A stretch of 64,000 bases of DNA from Sambucus nigra (Eukaryota > Streptophyta > Magnoliopsida > Dipsacales > Adoxaceae). Shown in pieces: positions 52,423 to 64,000 of the stretch (position 1 is its first letter; the number at the start of each line of letters is the position of its first letter). The position numbers and the translations under genes were made by a program. The stretch is taken from positions 642,218,023-642,282,022 of the forward strand of contig OX422208.1 in NCBI GenBank assembly GCA_949130495.1, written 5' to 3'. The notes beneath the pieces are model-generated. The model did not search any database. It was not told the DNA's origin and saw only the letters and a list, made by a program, of their open reading frames with translations.

Positions 52423-53330
52423 CTACCTACTTTGAGCTGTTCTCATTCTATCTTGAATAATCTTTACCTTTTTAGTGGCCACTTCAATCAACTCTGGACC
52501 CTCTATATTCCTTTCACCAACTTCAGTCCAACATACGGGTGTCCAACACCGTCTATCGTACAACGCTTCATATGGAGCCATACCAATAGTGGATTGAATA
52601 CTATTGTTATATGAAAATTCTATTAAAGACAAATATTCATCCCAATTACCTTTGAAATCAAGAACACAAACTCTAAACATATCCTCCAAAATCTGCATGG
52701 TTCTTTTTTAGAATGCCCATTCGTCTAAGGATGAAAGGTTGTACTAAACTTTAAGTTAGTACCCATAGCATACTGTAAACTATCCCAAAATTTAGATGAA
52801 AAGTAAGGTCCCTATCTGAAATAATAGACACAGGTGCTCCATGTAATCGAATAATTTTATTAACACACAATCTAGCATACCTATCAATTGTATACGTATT
52901 CTTGACTGCTAAAAAATGATCTTACTTGGTCAATTTGTTCACTATTACCCAAATCGAATCTGACCCCTTCTGAGATCGAGGAGTCCAACCACAAAATCCA
53001 TTATTATATGATCCCATTTCCATTCCAGTATTGGCAATGGTTGAAGCAAACCTGCAGGTTTCTGATGTTCCACTTTTATTTGCTGACATATGAGGCATCT
53101 AGCAACAAAATTAACTATTCACTTCTTCATATTATTCCACTAATAATGCTCCTTCAAATTCTTATACATTTTAGTACTACCACGATGCATTATATAAATG
53201 CAATTATGAGCCTCATCTAAATTTACGCTTTCAATCCATCCATGTTAAGCGCACATAATCATTGTTTATATAATAAAGTTATATCATTAACAATACAAAA
53301 ATCACCAGACTTACCATCTCTGACATCTTG
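52423..53330 (-). pseudogene. Integrase (broken)
   Basis: Phrases HQKPAGLLQPLPI (about 53065), then a core with stops around 53000–52750, and an open end LDFKGNWDEYLSLIEFSYNN followed by SIGMAPYEALYDRRCWTP-like sequence (52640–52540), as in chromovirus integrases. Confidence 0.75.
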
Positions 53331-54107
53331 TCGTTTTTTCTCAAGAAAAGGATCTTGACTTTGTAAATCACGAATACGAGTAGATAATAACGGCCTCACG
53401 CTTACATGAGAAAAGAATATGTCACCATCTGCTAGATGCAATTCAACTCCCATCAATCTCAAGTTCATAACGTGAGCAACTCTAGCACATAAAATATAAG
53501 ATAACCTGCCCGAAGCCTTTCACTCAAAGCATCTGCAACTACATTTGCCTTCCCCGAATGGTAGTGAATTGTACAATCATAATCTTTAATTAACTCCATC
53601 CACTGCCTTTGCCTCAAATTTAACTCCTTCTGAGTAATTAAATACTTAAGACTCTGATGGTCAGTAAATAAATTCACATACTTCACCATGTAAATAATGA
53701 TGCCATAATTTCAAAGTAAACACAATAGCAGCAAGTTCCAAATCATATGTAGGATAATTACGTTCATATATACGCAAATGCCTAGAAGCATAAGCAATAA
53801 CCTTACCATGCTATATAAAAACACAACCCATACTCTGATGTCAAGCGTCAGTATAAATAACAAAACCATCTCCACCCTGTGGAATATTAAGAACAGGTGC
53901 AGTTACCAACCTCTTTTTCAATTCTTCAAAACTATTTTCACAATCAAAATCCCATTCAAACTTTATATCCTTTAGGGTTAATTTAGTCATTGGCAAGGCA
54001 GGCGAAGAAAATCCCTTTATAAACCTTCTATAATATCCAGCCAAACCCAGAAAACTCCACACCACAGTCACATTATTGAGCCTCTCCGATTTCACAATTG
54101 CTTTCAC
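53259..54107 (-). pseudogene. RNase H and connection region (broken)
   Basis: 54107–53841 holds [20 protein letters not shown] and [17 protein letters not shown]. 53689–53465 holds [34 protein letters not shown] and [16 protein letters not shown]. 53468–53259 is the linker to integrase. Stops separate the parts. Confidence 0.8.
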
Positions 54108-54195
54108 CTTTTTAGGACCAACACATATACCATCCCCAGAAATAACATGGCCTAAAAATGCAACTTGTGATAGCCAGAATTAACATTTGATAAAC

Positions 54196-54760
54196 TTAGC
54201 ATACAACATGCTTATCTTTCAACACATTCAAAGCAGTTTTGAGATGCTTTTCATGTTCAACCATATCACATGAGTAGATCATAATATCATCAATAAAAAC
54301 TATCACAAACGAATCAATAAAAGGATGCAGTACCCGATTCATAAGATCCATAAATACAACTGGAGTATTAGTCACTCCAAAAGGCATCATAAGAAATTCA
54401 AAATGACCATACCGACTGCGAAAAGCAGTTTTAAAAATATCACTCTCTTTCACCCTCAACTGATAATAACCTGATCGTAAGTCTATATTTGAAAACACTT
54501 TAGCACCCTGCAACTAATCAAACAAATCATCTATATGAGGTAAAGGATATTTGTTCTTAATTGTATCTTTATTCATTTGCCTATAATCAATACATAAACG
54601 CATAGTACCATCTTTCCTTTTCACAAATAAAACTGGTACCCAGGGAGATACACTATGTTGTATGAACCCCCTATTAAGTAAATCCTGCAACTGAACCTTG
54701 AGTTATTTCAACTTAATAGGTGTCATTCTATACGGTGCCATAGATATGGTCTACCCTAGG
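54196..54760 (-). pseudogene. Reverse transcriptase (broken)
   Basis: 54513–54196 reads [36 protein letters not shown] and the catalytic FIDDIMIYS. The upstream fingers region up to about 54760 is readable with stops (YRMTPIKLK-like). Confidence 0.85.
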
Positions 54761-54858
54761 TGCTAATTCAATACTAAATTCAACTTCTCTTTCTGGAAGT
54801 AGCTAGGGAAACTTAGTAGAAAACACCCCTGGAAAATCCCATACAATAGGAACATCGA

Positions 54859-55400
54859 CTAATTGTAAAGCCCCCTTCCTAGTGTCAATAACATATGCAA
54901 TAAAACCCTCATAACCCTTACTTGACAATTTCCTTGTCTAAATAGCAGAAATAACGCAACTAGGAACAACTTTCCTTTCCCCCTCACAAATTTAAATTCA
55001 AACTCTCCAGGCATTTTAAAAACAACTTCTTTGCGGAAAAAATCTATAGATGCATGATATTTAGATAACCAGTCAATTTCCAAAATTATGTCAAAAATCA
55101 GATATATTCAATAGAAATAAGTATATAACTGTATCTCTAACCCCCACAGTAAAAACATAATCACGAAAAACATATTCAACTACAATCACATCCCCCATAT
55201 GCAGGGAAATACCTTACCCCACATCTAAACGAGTACATGGTCTATTCAGATATATAGCAAATACATAAGACACAAAAGAATATGTGGAACCGGGATCAAT
55301 CAAAACATAAGCAATTCTATTAGTAATAGAAAGTGTACATGGGACAACATCTAGAGTCGCCTGAGCCTCTTTCATCGTAAAGACTCATCCACCTGGCCTG
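54859..55400 (-). pseudogene. Aspartic protease (broken)
   Basis: Reads AYVLIDPGSTYSFVSYVF-like sequence at about 55325–55265 (the DPGSTYSF aspartic protease signature seen as DPGS in this group), then segments around MEIDWLSKYHASIDFFRKEV (55083–55025). Stops intervene. It lies very close to the primer site, leaving no room for gag. Confidence 0.7.
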
Positions 55401-55565
55401 GAACTAATAGCTTGTCCCATGCCCCAGGTTTCATCTATAAAAACCGAGTTATAACAACCAACACAATTATAATACTAACTATTGGTTAGTACATAAACAA
55501 TTCATAAATATCATATCAAATGAACAACTGCTATCTAATCGTCACACACGTCTAGAATTAATAAC

Positions 55566-55588
55566 CTAGATGCTCTGATACCACTAAT
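55566..55588 (-). other. Primer-binding site, initiator tRNA-Met type
   Basis: Minus strand ATTAGTGGTATCAGAGCATC directly after the 5' LTR end. Confidence 0.9.
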
Positions 55589-58059
55589 TGTCACACCGCA
55601 AACCCAAATTTATTCAAATAATTTCATTTATATTATGATTAAATCATAATCTTCAGTCCATTTAAAATATAATTCATTTATCAATATTTTTTTCCATGTA
55701 CGATAAACATAGTCATGTTCTTTGTACCATAACGTGATTAACATTAGAGTCATAATTAAGTGAACATGCTATACTATGATTGACTATGATTAAATATTGC
55801 AATCATTAAATCAATCCATGTTAACTCAGTATATAAGATTTTGCGAGTGTAGTAAAACCTCAGTGTGACAATGACAAAATCCCCATGTCTAATCCCCAGC
55901 TCTTTCTAACGGTGCAAATCTCAGATCACTGATCATATGATATCCTAGTTGGCAGCGTACAACCCTGAAAATGTCAAATATAAATCGTAATCATTAAGCT
56001 TAGTGAGGCACTCCTTCCCTAAAATGAAATAACAGTTCTTTATCAAATCTGTGAATAAAAAATCCAAATAATCCTACCCTGCTATGAAATAAAAATTCTA
56101 TATCAAATCTCTAAATATAAAATCCAAATAATCCCTCCCTATAATGAAATGACAATTCTATATCCAATATATGGATATATAATCCAAATAATCCCACCCT
56201 CTTATGAAATAACAGTTTTATATCAAATTTATGGATATGAAATCTAAACAATCATGCCCATTGGCAATAATAAATCCTGGAACATAAGTTCCAACAAATC
56301 CTTGTCATAATACAAATCAAATTATTGGATCTTTGTCCAATTTCAATCCTGGATCATAATATCCAAACAAATCTTGGATATTTTAATATCCAAACAAATC
56401 CTGGATATTTTAATATCCAAATAAATCCAGAATACCGAAGTATTCAAACCAATCCTGGATCGTAAGACCCAAACAAATCCTGGATATTTTAATTTCCAAA
56501 CAAATCTTGAATACCTAAGTATTCAAACAAATCCGCTCTTAGAGCTATATTCATATTTATATATGAAACAAATCATAACTACACTCGCCTTGGTAATTTA
56601 ACAGGCTTTCCTTTTCCTTTGTCCGACACTTGTTCAACCAGTTCTTATTCCCTTCCTATAATTCTTACAATATTAGTGTCATCATAAGAATATCGACAAT
56701 CCAAGGAATATCTCGAACACAACTCAATTCATAAGCATCATATGATTCTATTCAAATCATTTATTACAAGTGAAGTTCCATCATAATTCATGTTAATATA
56801 TTTGACATATCAAAATCATAGACCAAACATACATTTATTTCTTCTTGGTAATTCAATCCTTATCATATTAAGATTTAAATACAAAAGACGGTGCATCTTT
56901 TCAAGTTTCCTAGAGCAAGTTATGCCCATTTCTTAAATACATAGCAAATCTGCCCTATAGGCTCATCAATCGTTCAGTCAATTTCCAGGAATTTTCATAA
57001 TTTATATACATCATAACTTTATATGATATTTCACCCAACATCAATAAACATATTGAAAAATACAAAATTAAAGTTTCATAATTTTTAAGGTTCATTTGCT
57101 ATGTCAAGCAAAACATCAAACACATGGCGTGCATACTTTCACCCCTGGGGAAGATTTTATACCCGAACTTCAAACTCTCACCAAAGATGCATTTCTTGGT
57201 ATTTTCACATTATTTTCTGATATGTCATACATATATGAGTCTATTTTCATTTACAACTGGAATTAATGAATTCCATTAAGTATACAAAAATATATGGAAG
57301 TTTAAATAAATAAGGTTACTAAACGAAACAATTTAAGGGTTTACACATTCATCTTTGTTTAAAATTGTATATATTCATACGTATACCTTAATACATGAAA
57401 GTTTAGTAAAAAAACTATGATTTCTATAATTTTAATCATTAATATAAGAAAAATAACAAGATTTACACGTAGGATTACCTTAGGGACGTTTACGTAATTT
57501 CCTTTGAATTTTTCTCCAACGTTTCCTCCTCGCTTTCTTCCGAAACTTCCCTATTCTCTCTCATTAAGATTAAATTCCTCATGGATGCTTTTGGCTGAAG
57601 TATAAGGTTATTTCAAAGGTATAAGGTCAGCCAAACCAGCCTACACCTCAAACGGATCAATTTAAGACACTTGTTGGGTATAAAGGACAAATTACCACTT
57701 AAACGGATGGACAAATTTGCCCTTCGTTAGTAATTTTGGTATAACTTCTTACTCGGACCTCCATTTTATACACCGTTTATTGTGTTACAACTCTAACTCA
57801 CCTGTCTACAACTATCTAGTTTTCACCTCAAGTCAATTGTTATTTTATAAGGGTCAAAACGAGTCTCCAACCTGAATATTCCTACCGAAACTTCAAAATT
57901 TTATATTTATAACTAATTCTATATTTCATGCTTTCTGAAGGTAGGATTAGACTAAATATAATAACTTAACATCATATATATTAATAACAAATTACTTGTA
58001 TAACATAAGATAAGCATGATTTAAGCATAATTAATCATAATTATATTCAGATTGTCACA
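55589..58059 (-). repeat. 5' LTR of the Tekay-like element (2471 bp)
   Basis: Plus strand from TGTCACACCG to CAGATTGTCACA. It carries the same 60-bp repeat (cores near 56024, 56084, 56144 and 56204) and the hairpin array as the other LTR. Confidence 0.9.
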
Positions 58060-58064
58060 CTTTT
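58060..58064. repeat. Target duplication CTTTT, right
   Basis: CTTTT directly after GATTGTCACA; see 49464–49468. Confidence 0.75.
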
Positions 58065-60060
58065 GGCTCTTATTTTTTTACTGGAACTAATATGGGTATG
58101 CTTTTGGATCATAATAGATTAAAAAAAATTACATAACAATACATCACTATTAAGTTAGGGTCGTTCGAATGAGACCTTTGATCGTTCGAACGAGATTCCT
58201 ATCTCGTTGGAATGATGCTTCAAACAATCTTCCAATGACCCACCCCTGTTTAGAAAACCCACCCTCATTAAAACCTCGTTCGAAGTACGTTCGAATGGGA
58301 TGAAGTTCTCGTTTGAACGAAATCTATTTTGTGTCGAACGACATAATAGTTCTCGTTCGAACTAGATCTATGAAACTACAAAAATTAGTTTTTGCAGGAT
58401 CAGAAAATGTTGTCAAATTCGTGACCATTGGATTAAATGAGTTGTCAAGCTGCCCTCACAACGGATCAAAACGGGGTTAAGAAAACTTGGTATTTGGACA
58501 TTTTATGGAATTAAATGTTTGAAGTAATATTTATCTTGTTGGAAATATTTTATAAACAAATGTCTCAAAGTTTTCTTGTAAAAATTAGGATTTTATAAAG
58601 TTAGACAATTATTAAAGTTTGAAGAACAAAAATGTCTTTCAGTCTTGAAAGGCATGTTTTTGCAAGTATTATGAAATTTCTTGAATCAATCATGTGTTAA
58701 ACTCATTTTCTTGGATTTTGGACTTAAAATCCCTCTTCCCATGTGTATAAACTAGTAGTAAATTAGCAAAGAGCATATGAACCAGTTTAGTAAAGGATTT
58801 AATGAGTTTTAACATGAAATAAAAAAAATAAAAATTTCGGCCCTTAAAGTGTGTGAATAAATGTAGAAAATGTGATAAGTGTGCATTTTAAGACTACACA
58901 TGATAATGAAGGAAAAATGATATTTTCTTGCAAAGTACTCCTGAAAATATTAAAGGTTTCCTTAGTAAATAGAGTAATGAAATTAAGAGATTTTCAACTT
59001 GAGAAGTATGTTACTCCAAGGTGTTAAAGAAGTGTTAATGAGTTAAAGGCATTTAATAAGTTTGTGTGATAACTTAACAATGTTTGTAAAAATAGAACTT
59101 GTGAAAATGGAGAAAAATACAAGTTTGGAAACAAATGGATAAAATGATAATTTTACGTAAAGTGGAATAATTTTATGAAATAAAAATATTGAAAATTGTG
59201 TTACACAAATAGATATAAATGAAAGTGATTTGGGGCATAAAATCAATGCATGTATGTAAAGGACAAGAAATGGTAATTTTCAAAGTGTAACACAAGGAGG
59301 GATGAAATCCCCAGAATTTTTGGCTTCGGCCAGTAAAAGTGGAATAATGTGGACATTTAAAAAATATTGAAACTTATTAATATGGACTAGAATGAGACCG
59401 AAAAAGAATTAAGAAAGGCCTGAAGCCCTAGGGTGAAAGACCTAAAATACTGGCCAAAGCATATGGTAGTGTAGCCAACGGTGTGAAGCACGTTAAAGTA
59501 CACGGTTATTTGAGGACTCCTAGAAAAAGATAGTGGAACATGGTAAAAAAAATAGGTTGTGTTGTGAATATAAGAAAAGACAACCTAACATGAAATGAAT
59601 TGGTAAATATCCAGGTTCAAAAGATAATATGGACCAAAAATATGAGAATTTGGCTAATGTCTGTGTGAAGCGGTTAAACGGGTAATTAAGCAACCTAAGG
59701 AGGTTTAAACCCGAAATTAACCAAAGTGCGTAGTTGTGAAAGGTTTTCAGCGAAAAACAAGTATTTTTTAACACGGAGCATGTGTGTGTTGAAAGATTAT
59801 TTTCAAGGAAAATACTAAGATAAATATGATGTAAGTAAATGAGTGATTTCGATAAAAGAAGTATTCGTTATAAACAAATGGTATTTTGTTTAAGCAAAAA
59901 TGATCTCTTCTTAGGGTTAACATGATTGGCAAGATAAGCAAATGGTATTTTATTTGGCAAAAATAAACAAATGGTATTTTGTTTGGCAAGATAAGCAAAA
60001 ATGATCTCTTCTTAGGGTTAACATGATTTAATCGGGACAAGTTACGTTTTGGGGAATAAA
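58065..60060 (+). mobile_element. Second copy of the long LTR family of 6066–8780
   Basis: Colinear with 6066–8500: CGTTCGAACG-type palindromes (58148–58375), then ACAAATGGATAAAATG (59132; 7922), TGAAATAAAAATRTTGAAAA (59176; 7966), GGCCAAAGCATATGGT (59454; 8247), and AAGCAACCTAAG (59688; 8504). It has lost its left end, and the Tekay-like element lies directly next to it. Non-coding. Confidence 0.6.
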
Positions 60061-60078
60061 AACGGTTTCATACATTAA

Positions 60079-60106
60079 TGTGTGTGTGTGTGTGTGTGTG
60101 TGTGTC

Positions 60107-60144
<38 letters not shown>

Positions 60145-60146
60145 CT
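60079..60146. repeat. (TG)n(TA)n microsatellite
   Basis: About 24 TG units with one TC interruption, then about 8 TA units. Confidence 0.95.
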
Positions 60147-62513
60147 ACTTAAAAAGAGTGGAGTTCCTCTTCAATGGCCAAACGACTAAACTACCCTCAT
60201 CAAATTTAAATAACCTATTATACCCTTAATAATAGTCTCACATATACCCCCTGTTCATTAGCTCAAACGAAATTCCCACGTCCATTTCATCCCATATCTC
60301 TCCAATTCATTCACACATACCAAGCATCCAAATACATGCATTTTCCAACCCTAGAAATCCAAATTCAGTTGCCCTAAAATTAATTCTCCAATTCATTCCC
60401 ACATACGAGAAATCACAACGTTAATCTTCCAACCCTAGAACTAAAAATTGATTCTCCACCCATATTTAAAATCTGAAACCCTAGGTTTATATTTAATCTA
60501 CATTAATTTTTGCCCCTTTCGATAGCCATATATACCTCAGCTCCATAACAGGTATTTGGACGAATCAATATCTCAGTTGCAGGTATGTTTACATCAGTGT
60601 ATCTCCTAACTTCCTTAATCATTATAAATTTTTTTATTAAAAAATCCACTTGGTGATTTAATTCGACGAGTCAATATATTTGGGTTAAACTTCCATAGCC
60701 AATAGATTGAAGAAGATTCAATCACTTAGACTAATAAAACTTCAAACCTAGGAGATTTTCTAAACTCCATTACGATCTCCACCCATATTTATGTTCTATG
60801 CGAATATCCAATCCCTCAGACTCAACAAGGTTCCAACTCTAGCTTCAGAGAGTAACAAAGAACAACCCAGTTTTCAGGTTAGTCTCAATCACATGAATCC
60901 TTCAATTTACACATTACCATCCGAGTGTTTGCTGAATCCAAACTTGTAACACTCATTTGGGTTCTTTCCCCACTCTTTTTTCACACAGGAAATGTAAGTT
61001 GATGTCTTGTGGGTGAACACCGAAACTTGATACTTTAGACAACTATAAGAGCAAATGAGTATTCATTTTTTTTTATTTTAGTGAGTGGGTAGATGAGATT
61101 TCTTGAAAAAATGGTTAAGCCCTGAGATTTAGAGTAATGAAGTTTATATTTTTGGTTACTCATGGTTGGATTATGTTTGTGTTGTTCATGTTGTTCTGCA
61201 TGAGCTTTAATAACATTTATGAATGGTGAAGTATTTATCCTAAAAGCAAAGTTTAAAGAGCTATTTGTTTTTACATTAATTTATTACGTGGAACATATTT
61301 GAAAATATTTATTTTTGCTCTCTCTCTATGTTGTTTTGATTTTCTTAGATGTTTGTTGCTATAATTTCCATTTGTAGAGGTTTATTAGATTTATTTCATG
61401 AGTTATGGTATTATAGGATGTTTATATTGTTCAATAGGCAAAAAATGCTTGATTTGGGGATGAATCGTTGTTTTTGTAAAGACTCGTGTGATTGAGACTA
61501 ACCTGAAAACATAACCACCTTGTTCCATACATGTATATCACTCTAGATGGAATTTATTATTTTTGGGAACTGAACTTAAGCACAAAATGAAAAGAATTTG
61601 GTTCGTATTTACATTGTTTGATTCATTTGAATGAATGTTTGTACTTTCTTGGAATTAATAGCTATCAAAGGCAGCGCTTTAAGAGATTCATATCGCAACG
61701 TTGGACATTTTTTGGCGTAAAATCTTGAAGAAAAAACTTAAGAGGATCCGATTAATAAACGAAAAAATAAAAGAGTATAGTCGTTCTACTTAACTCAATT
61801 TTTGGCAGCGAGAACATTAGTTTCAAACTCATATATGAACGTCCTTAAAAAAATTTCCTTTTCCCTCTCCGCTAAAACCTTAACATACAATAAACTGCCT
61901 CGAAATTTTCCCCCAACAACTATTTTTTCTTATGTTACTGTTTTGGTGTGTACTTGCACGATTAATATATTTTGGGATTAAGAAAAGATTTTGTTGTACC
62001 ACTATATTGATACCCATTCAAGGTCTTCATTACATGTTTTTTTCACTACAATTCTTACTATTTTGTTGGGAAAAGCAATTTTTTAATGACAAGGAATAAA
62101 AGTTGCTATGTTTCTTTACTAATTTAATATAAATTTACCATTCTCAGAAGCTTTCCAATTCAGTCTTGTTGTTTATTACATAGTCTATTACAGTGATTCA
62201 AATCTTCCGCAAGCACATGGAAAACTCCAAGCTATGTATCTAAACTATTAGAATCTTGATGAATCATTCTTTTGAGAATATAGGTTAACGATTTTATTAG
62301 TTTAGGCATTTTTTCAATTCATGTTAGGCATTATTTTACTTGCATGTTTATTTATTTTGTTATTCTATATGTGACGTGTTGTTAACAATAGTCTTAAATT
62401 TATAACTTTAAATAATATATTTTGGGACTCTTTCTCTCTTTACCTTCCTCTTTTAATGCTTAAATTGAATACCCGGATTCAATCGCACGTACAACGCACG
62501 TGGGATCACCTAG
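60140..62513. mobile_element. Probable non-autonomous Helitron
   Basis: The right end has the Helitron signature: a short hairpin TCGCACGT…ACGTGGGA (62483–62506) followed by ATCAC and terminal CTAG (62510–62513), then T. The left end TATACTACTTAAAAAGAG resembles the start of plant Helitrons (TCTATACTAYTAAAAAG), although the first TC is not preserved. There is no Rep or helicase sequence inside. The left end is obscured by the adjoining TA repeat. Confidence 0.55.
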
Positions 62514-64000
62514 TATATATAAAGGAGGATGGGGTTTTGGTCCTCCCCAACTGGTGGATAAGATTAAATCTTAGCGGTTTATATCTAACGGTTCAGAATG
62601 CTTAAGAAGATTAGGTCATTTACACTTTATCAGAGCACAAGGCTCGAGAAAAAGATATCTATTTATTCCCCCTTCATTTTTAACTTTCTTTGAAGTCTTC
62701 GGTTGGAAATGAAAAGAGAAGAGAGTTATAGTATCCGACCCTCTCTATTATTACTTTATCTCTTCCCCCTTCATATAATTTGTAGACCCACCTTTTCTCT
62801 GTCCCTACACTCCATTAAACACTCACTCCTTTAATATGGACCTCTCTCATACCCCCTCCCATGTCTCTTCATTAACAACGTCGCGTGGGAAGAACCGTCA
62901 TCGTTGAGACATATAACACCACCACCGTATTTTCCTCTATCGACAAATGGCATTTTAATGTTACAACTGAAAATGTCCGCAAATGGCGTTTTTTGGGAAG
63001 AACGATTTGGATTTGGATTTTCTCATACCCGCTCCCCTTTCTTTTCGTTTGCTTTTAATGGCGCAAATGACATTTATTCAGTTAATCTATTCTCTCTGTC
63101 ATTCTCAAATATTTTACCTGTTTTTTTTTTCATTTGTTTATTTCTTTTGTTTACAGGTTAAGATAACCAAGCACAAAAGGGTATTTTATCTTACTCAAAC
63201 TCTTCCAGCTTATAGCCACGAAAGGGTGTTTTATCTCTCTCACATCTATATCTGTTCCAAAGGAATCCAGTTATCTCTCTCACTTTAACGCAACCGATAA
63301 ATCTATGGGAGAATGTCAACTTTATTTATTCTTTCCCAATTAACGCAATGTTATCAACATATTAGTAATCTATATTTTTATATATTGTTTATTTTGGTTC
63401 TCTGGGAGGATGTCAAGACTTACAGGAGGTTTCTTTTGTTTCATTTTAAACTCTTTAATTTCTTTTCTTAAGTTGAATTATGAAGTATGAGGTTTCTTTT
63501 TAGTCTATGACTTCTTTATCATCTCTTAAATATTTAGGTATCTCTACGGTGGTTTACACTTCTTTTCTTAGCTTTTAATTCATTCCACACTTCTTTTCTT
63601 GCAAGATCATGTGCACTCTAATATGGTTTTTACGTTTGGTTTTGCAAATCTCACAATATTAGCACACTAACTGTTAAAATTTCACTCTATTTGATTTGTT
63701 TTTTCTTTTTCTTTATTTTGTGGCATTCATTTTGGGTATTTGGATTAGTGATAGGTAGATACTTAGTAGGGATTTTTTCTAAAGTTGTGTTTCGTTATTT
63801 TTTTTCACTTTTTTTATGATTTATGAGCGACTCAGTCATTCCAAAAATCAACACGGTCTATGTCCTGTTTCATTTCACTCCAAATACCGGTACGCGTCTC
63901 TCTTCTTCATTATTCTAATATCACTCCCTTTCTTTGTTTTTCTTTATCATAAATGTCTTTTTTTATTGTAGACTTCTTGAGTTGTGACTATTGTTTATAT
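62514..64000. other. No gene or element recognised
   Basis: AT/pyrimidine-rich DNA. Two overlapping short frames (62904–63161 and 62983–63288) have no recognisable domain, and a TTTGTTTACAG at 63149–63159 could be a chance acceptor. The start of a gene beyond the right edge cannot be excluded. Confidence 0.3.

Larger units (their letters stand above)
49469..58059 (-). mobile_element. Tekay-like Gypsy LTR retrotransposon lacking gag, 8.59 kb
   Basis: Minus orientation. 5' LTR 58059–55589, primer site for initiator tRNA-Met (TGGTATCAGAGCA at about 55584–55572), protease, reverse transcriptase, RNase H, integrase, chromodomain, polypurine tract (51920–51908), 3' LTR 51907–49469. CTTTT flanks both ends. 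The internal region is only about 3.7 kb because the gag gene is absent: protease starts within about 200 bp of the primer site. By eye the first about 185 bp of the two LTRs differ at about 14 sites. The outermost LTR base pair has mutated (TA instead of TG at 49469). Confidence 0.9.

Noticed and set aside
59520..60040. Several minus-strand frames with hydrophobic stretches
   Set aside because: AT-rich LTR sequence; the same LTR at 6–8.8 kb does not preserve these frames.
62904..63288. Two overlapping short frames near the right edge
   Set aside because: No recognisable domain, no clear splice or promoter context.
1..64000. tRNA, rRNA, CRISPR, riboswitch or plastid-derived insert
   Set aside because: None recognised by eye on either strand; a dedicated scan (tRNAscan, Infernal, plastome alignment) would be decisive.

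Overview
The window is nuclear DNA from a dicot-like plant. It is AT-rich, has spliced genes with GT–AG introns, and most of it is transposable-element (TE) sequence: Gypsy of the Tat and Tekay types, Copia, L1-type LINE, hAT, Helitron and MITEs. No organellar, bacterial or viral block and no tRNA or rRNA gene was recognised. All joins and boundaries were read by eye.

The one host gene I can support is a complete MATE (DETOXIFICATION/DTX-type) efflux transporter on the minus strand. Its eight exons run from 47950 down to 18110. Every junction is GT–AG, all phases match, and the joined frame is 487 codons plus stop. Exon 1 (47675–47950) is separated from exons 2–8 (18110–21923) by a first intron of about 25.75 kb.

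That intron holds a Tourist-like MITE, a decayed LINE, an hAT element with a perfect 8-bp target duplication, a 2.9-kb LTR with a palindrome array, a Tat-type Gypsy element with an antisense extra ORF and hairpin tandem repeats, a Copia remnant with a 1.5-kb non-autonomous LTR element nested in its gag, and three small inverted-repeat elements near exon 1.

Left of the gene (1–18 kb): the 5' end of a Tat element that runs off the window, set in an LTR with CGAATCGATTCG palindromes; a long non-coding retroelement remnant with a solo Tat-type LTR; a long LTR with an internal 220-bp duplication; a second antisense Tat extra ORF; Helitron helicase and Helitron N-terminal remnants in the wrong order; and a 1.64-kb foldback element ending about 325 bp past the MATE stop codon.

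Right of the gene (48–64 kb): about 1.4 kb of promoter-side DNA, then a Tekay-like Gypsy element (49469–58059) with 2.4-kb LTRs, a CTTTT target duplication, initiator-Met primer site and pol, but no recognisable gag. After it come another copy of the long-LTR family seen at 6–8.8 kb, a (TG)n(TA)n microsatellite, a probable non-autonomous Helitron (about 60.14–62.51 kb), and 1.5 kb with nothing recognisable.

The TE genes all carry stops or frame breaks, so only the MATE transporter looks functional. The main biological theme is an intact membrane transporter gene that has kept its coding frame while its first intron absorbed several generations of nested insertions.
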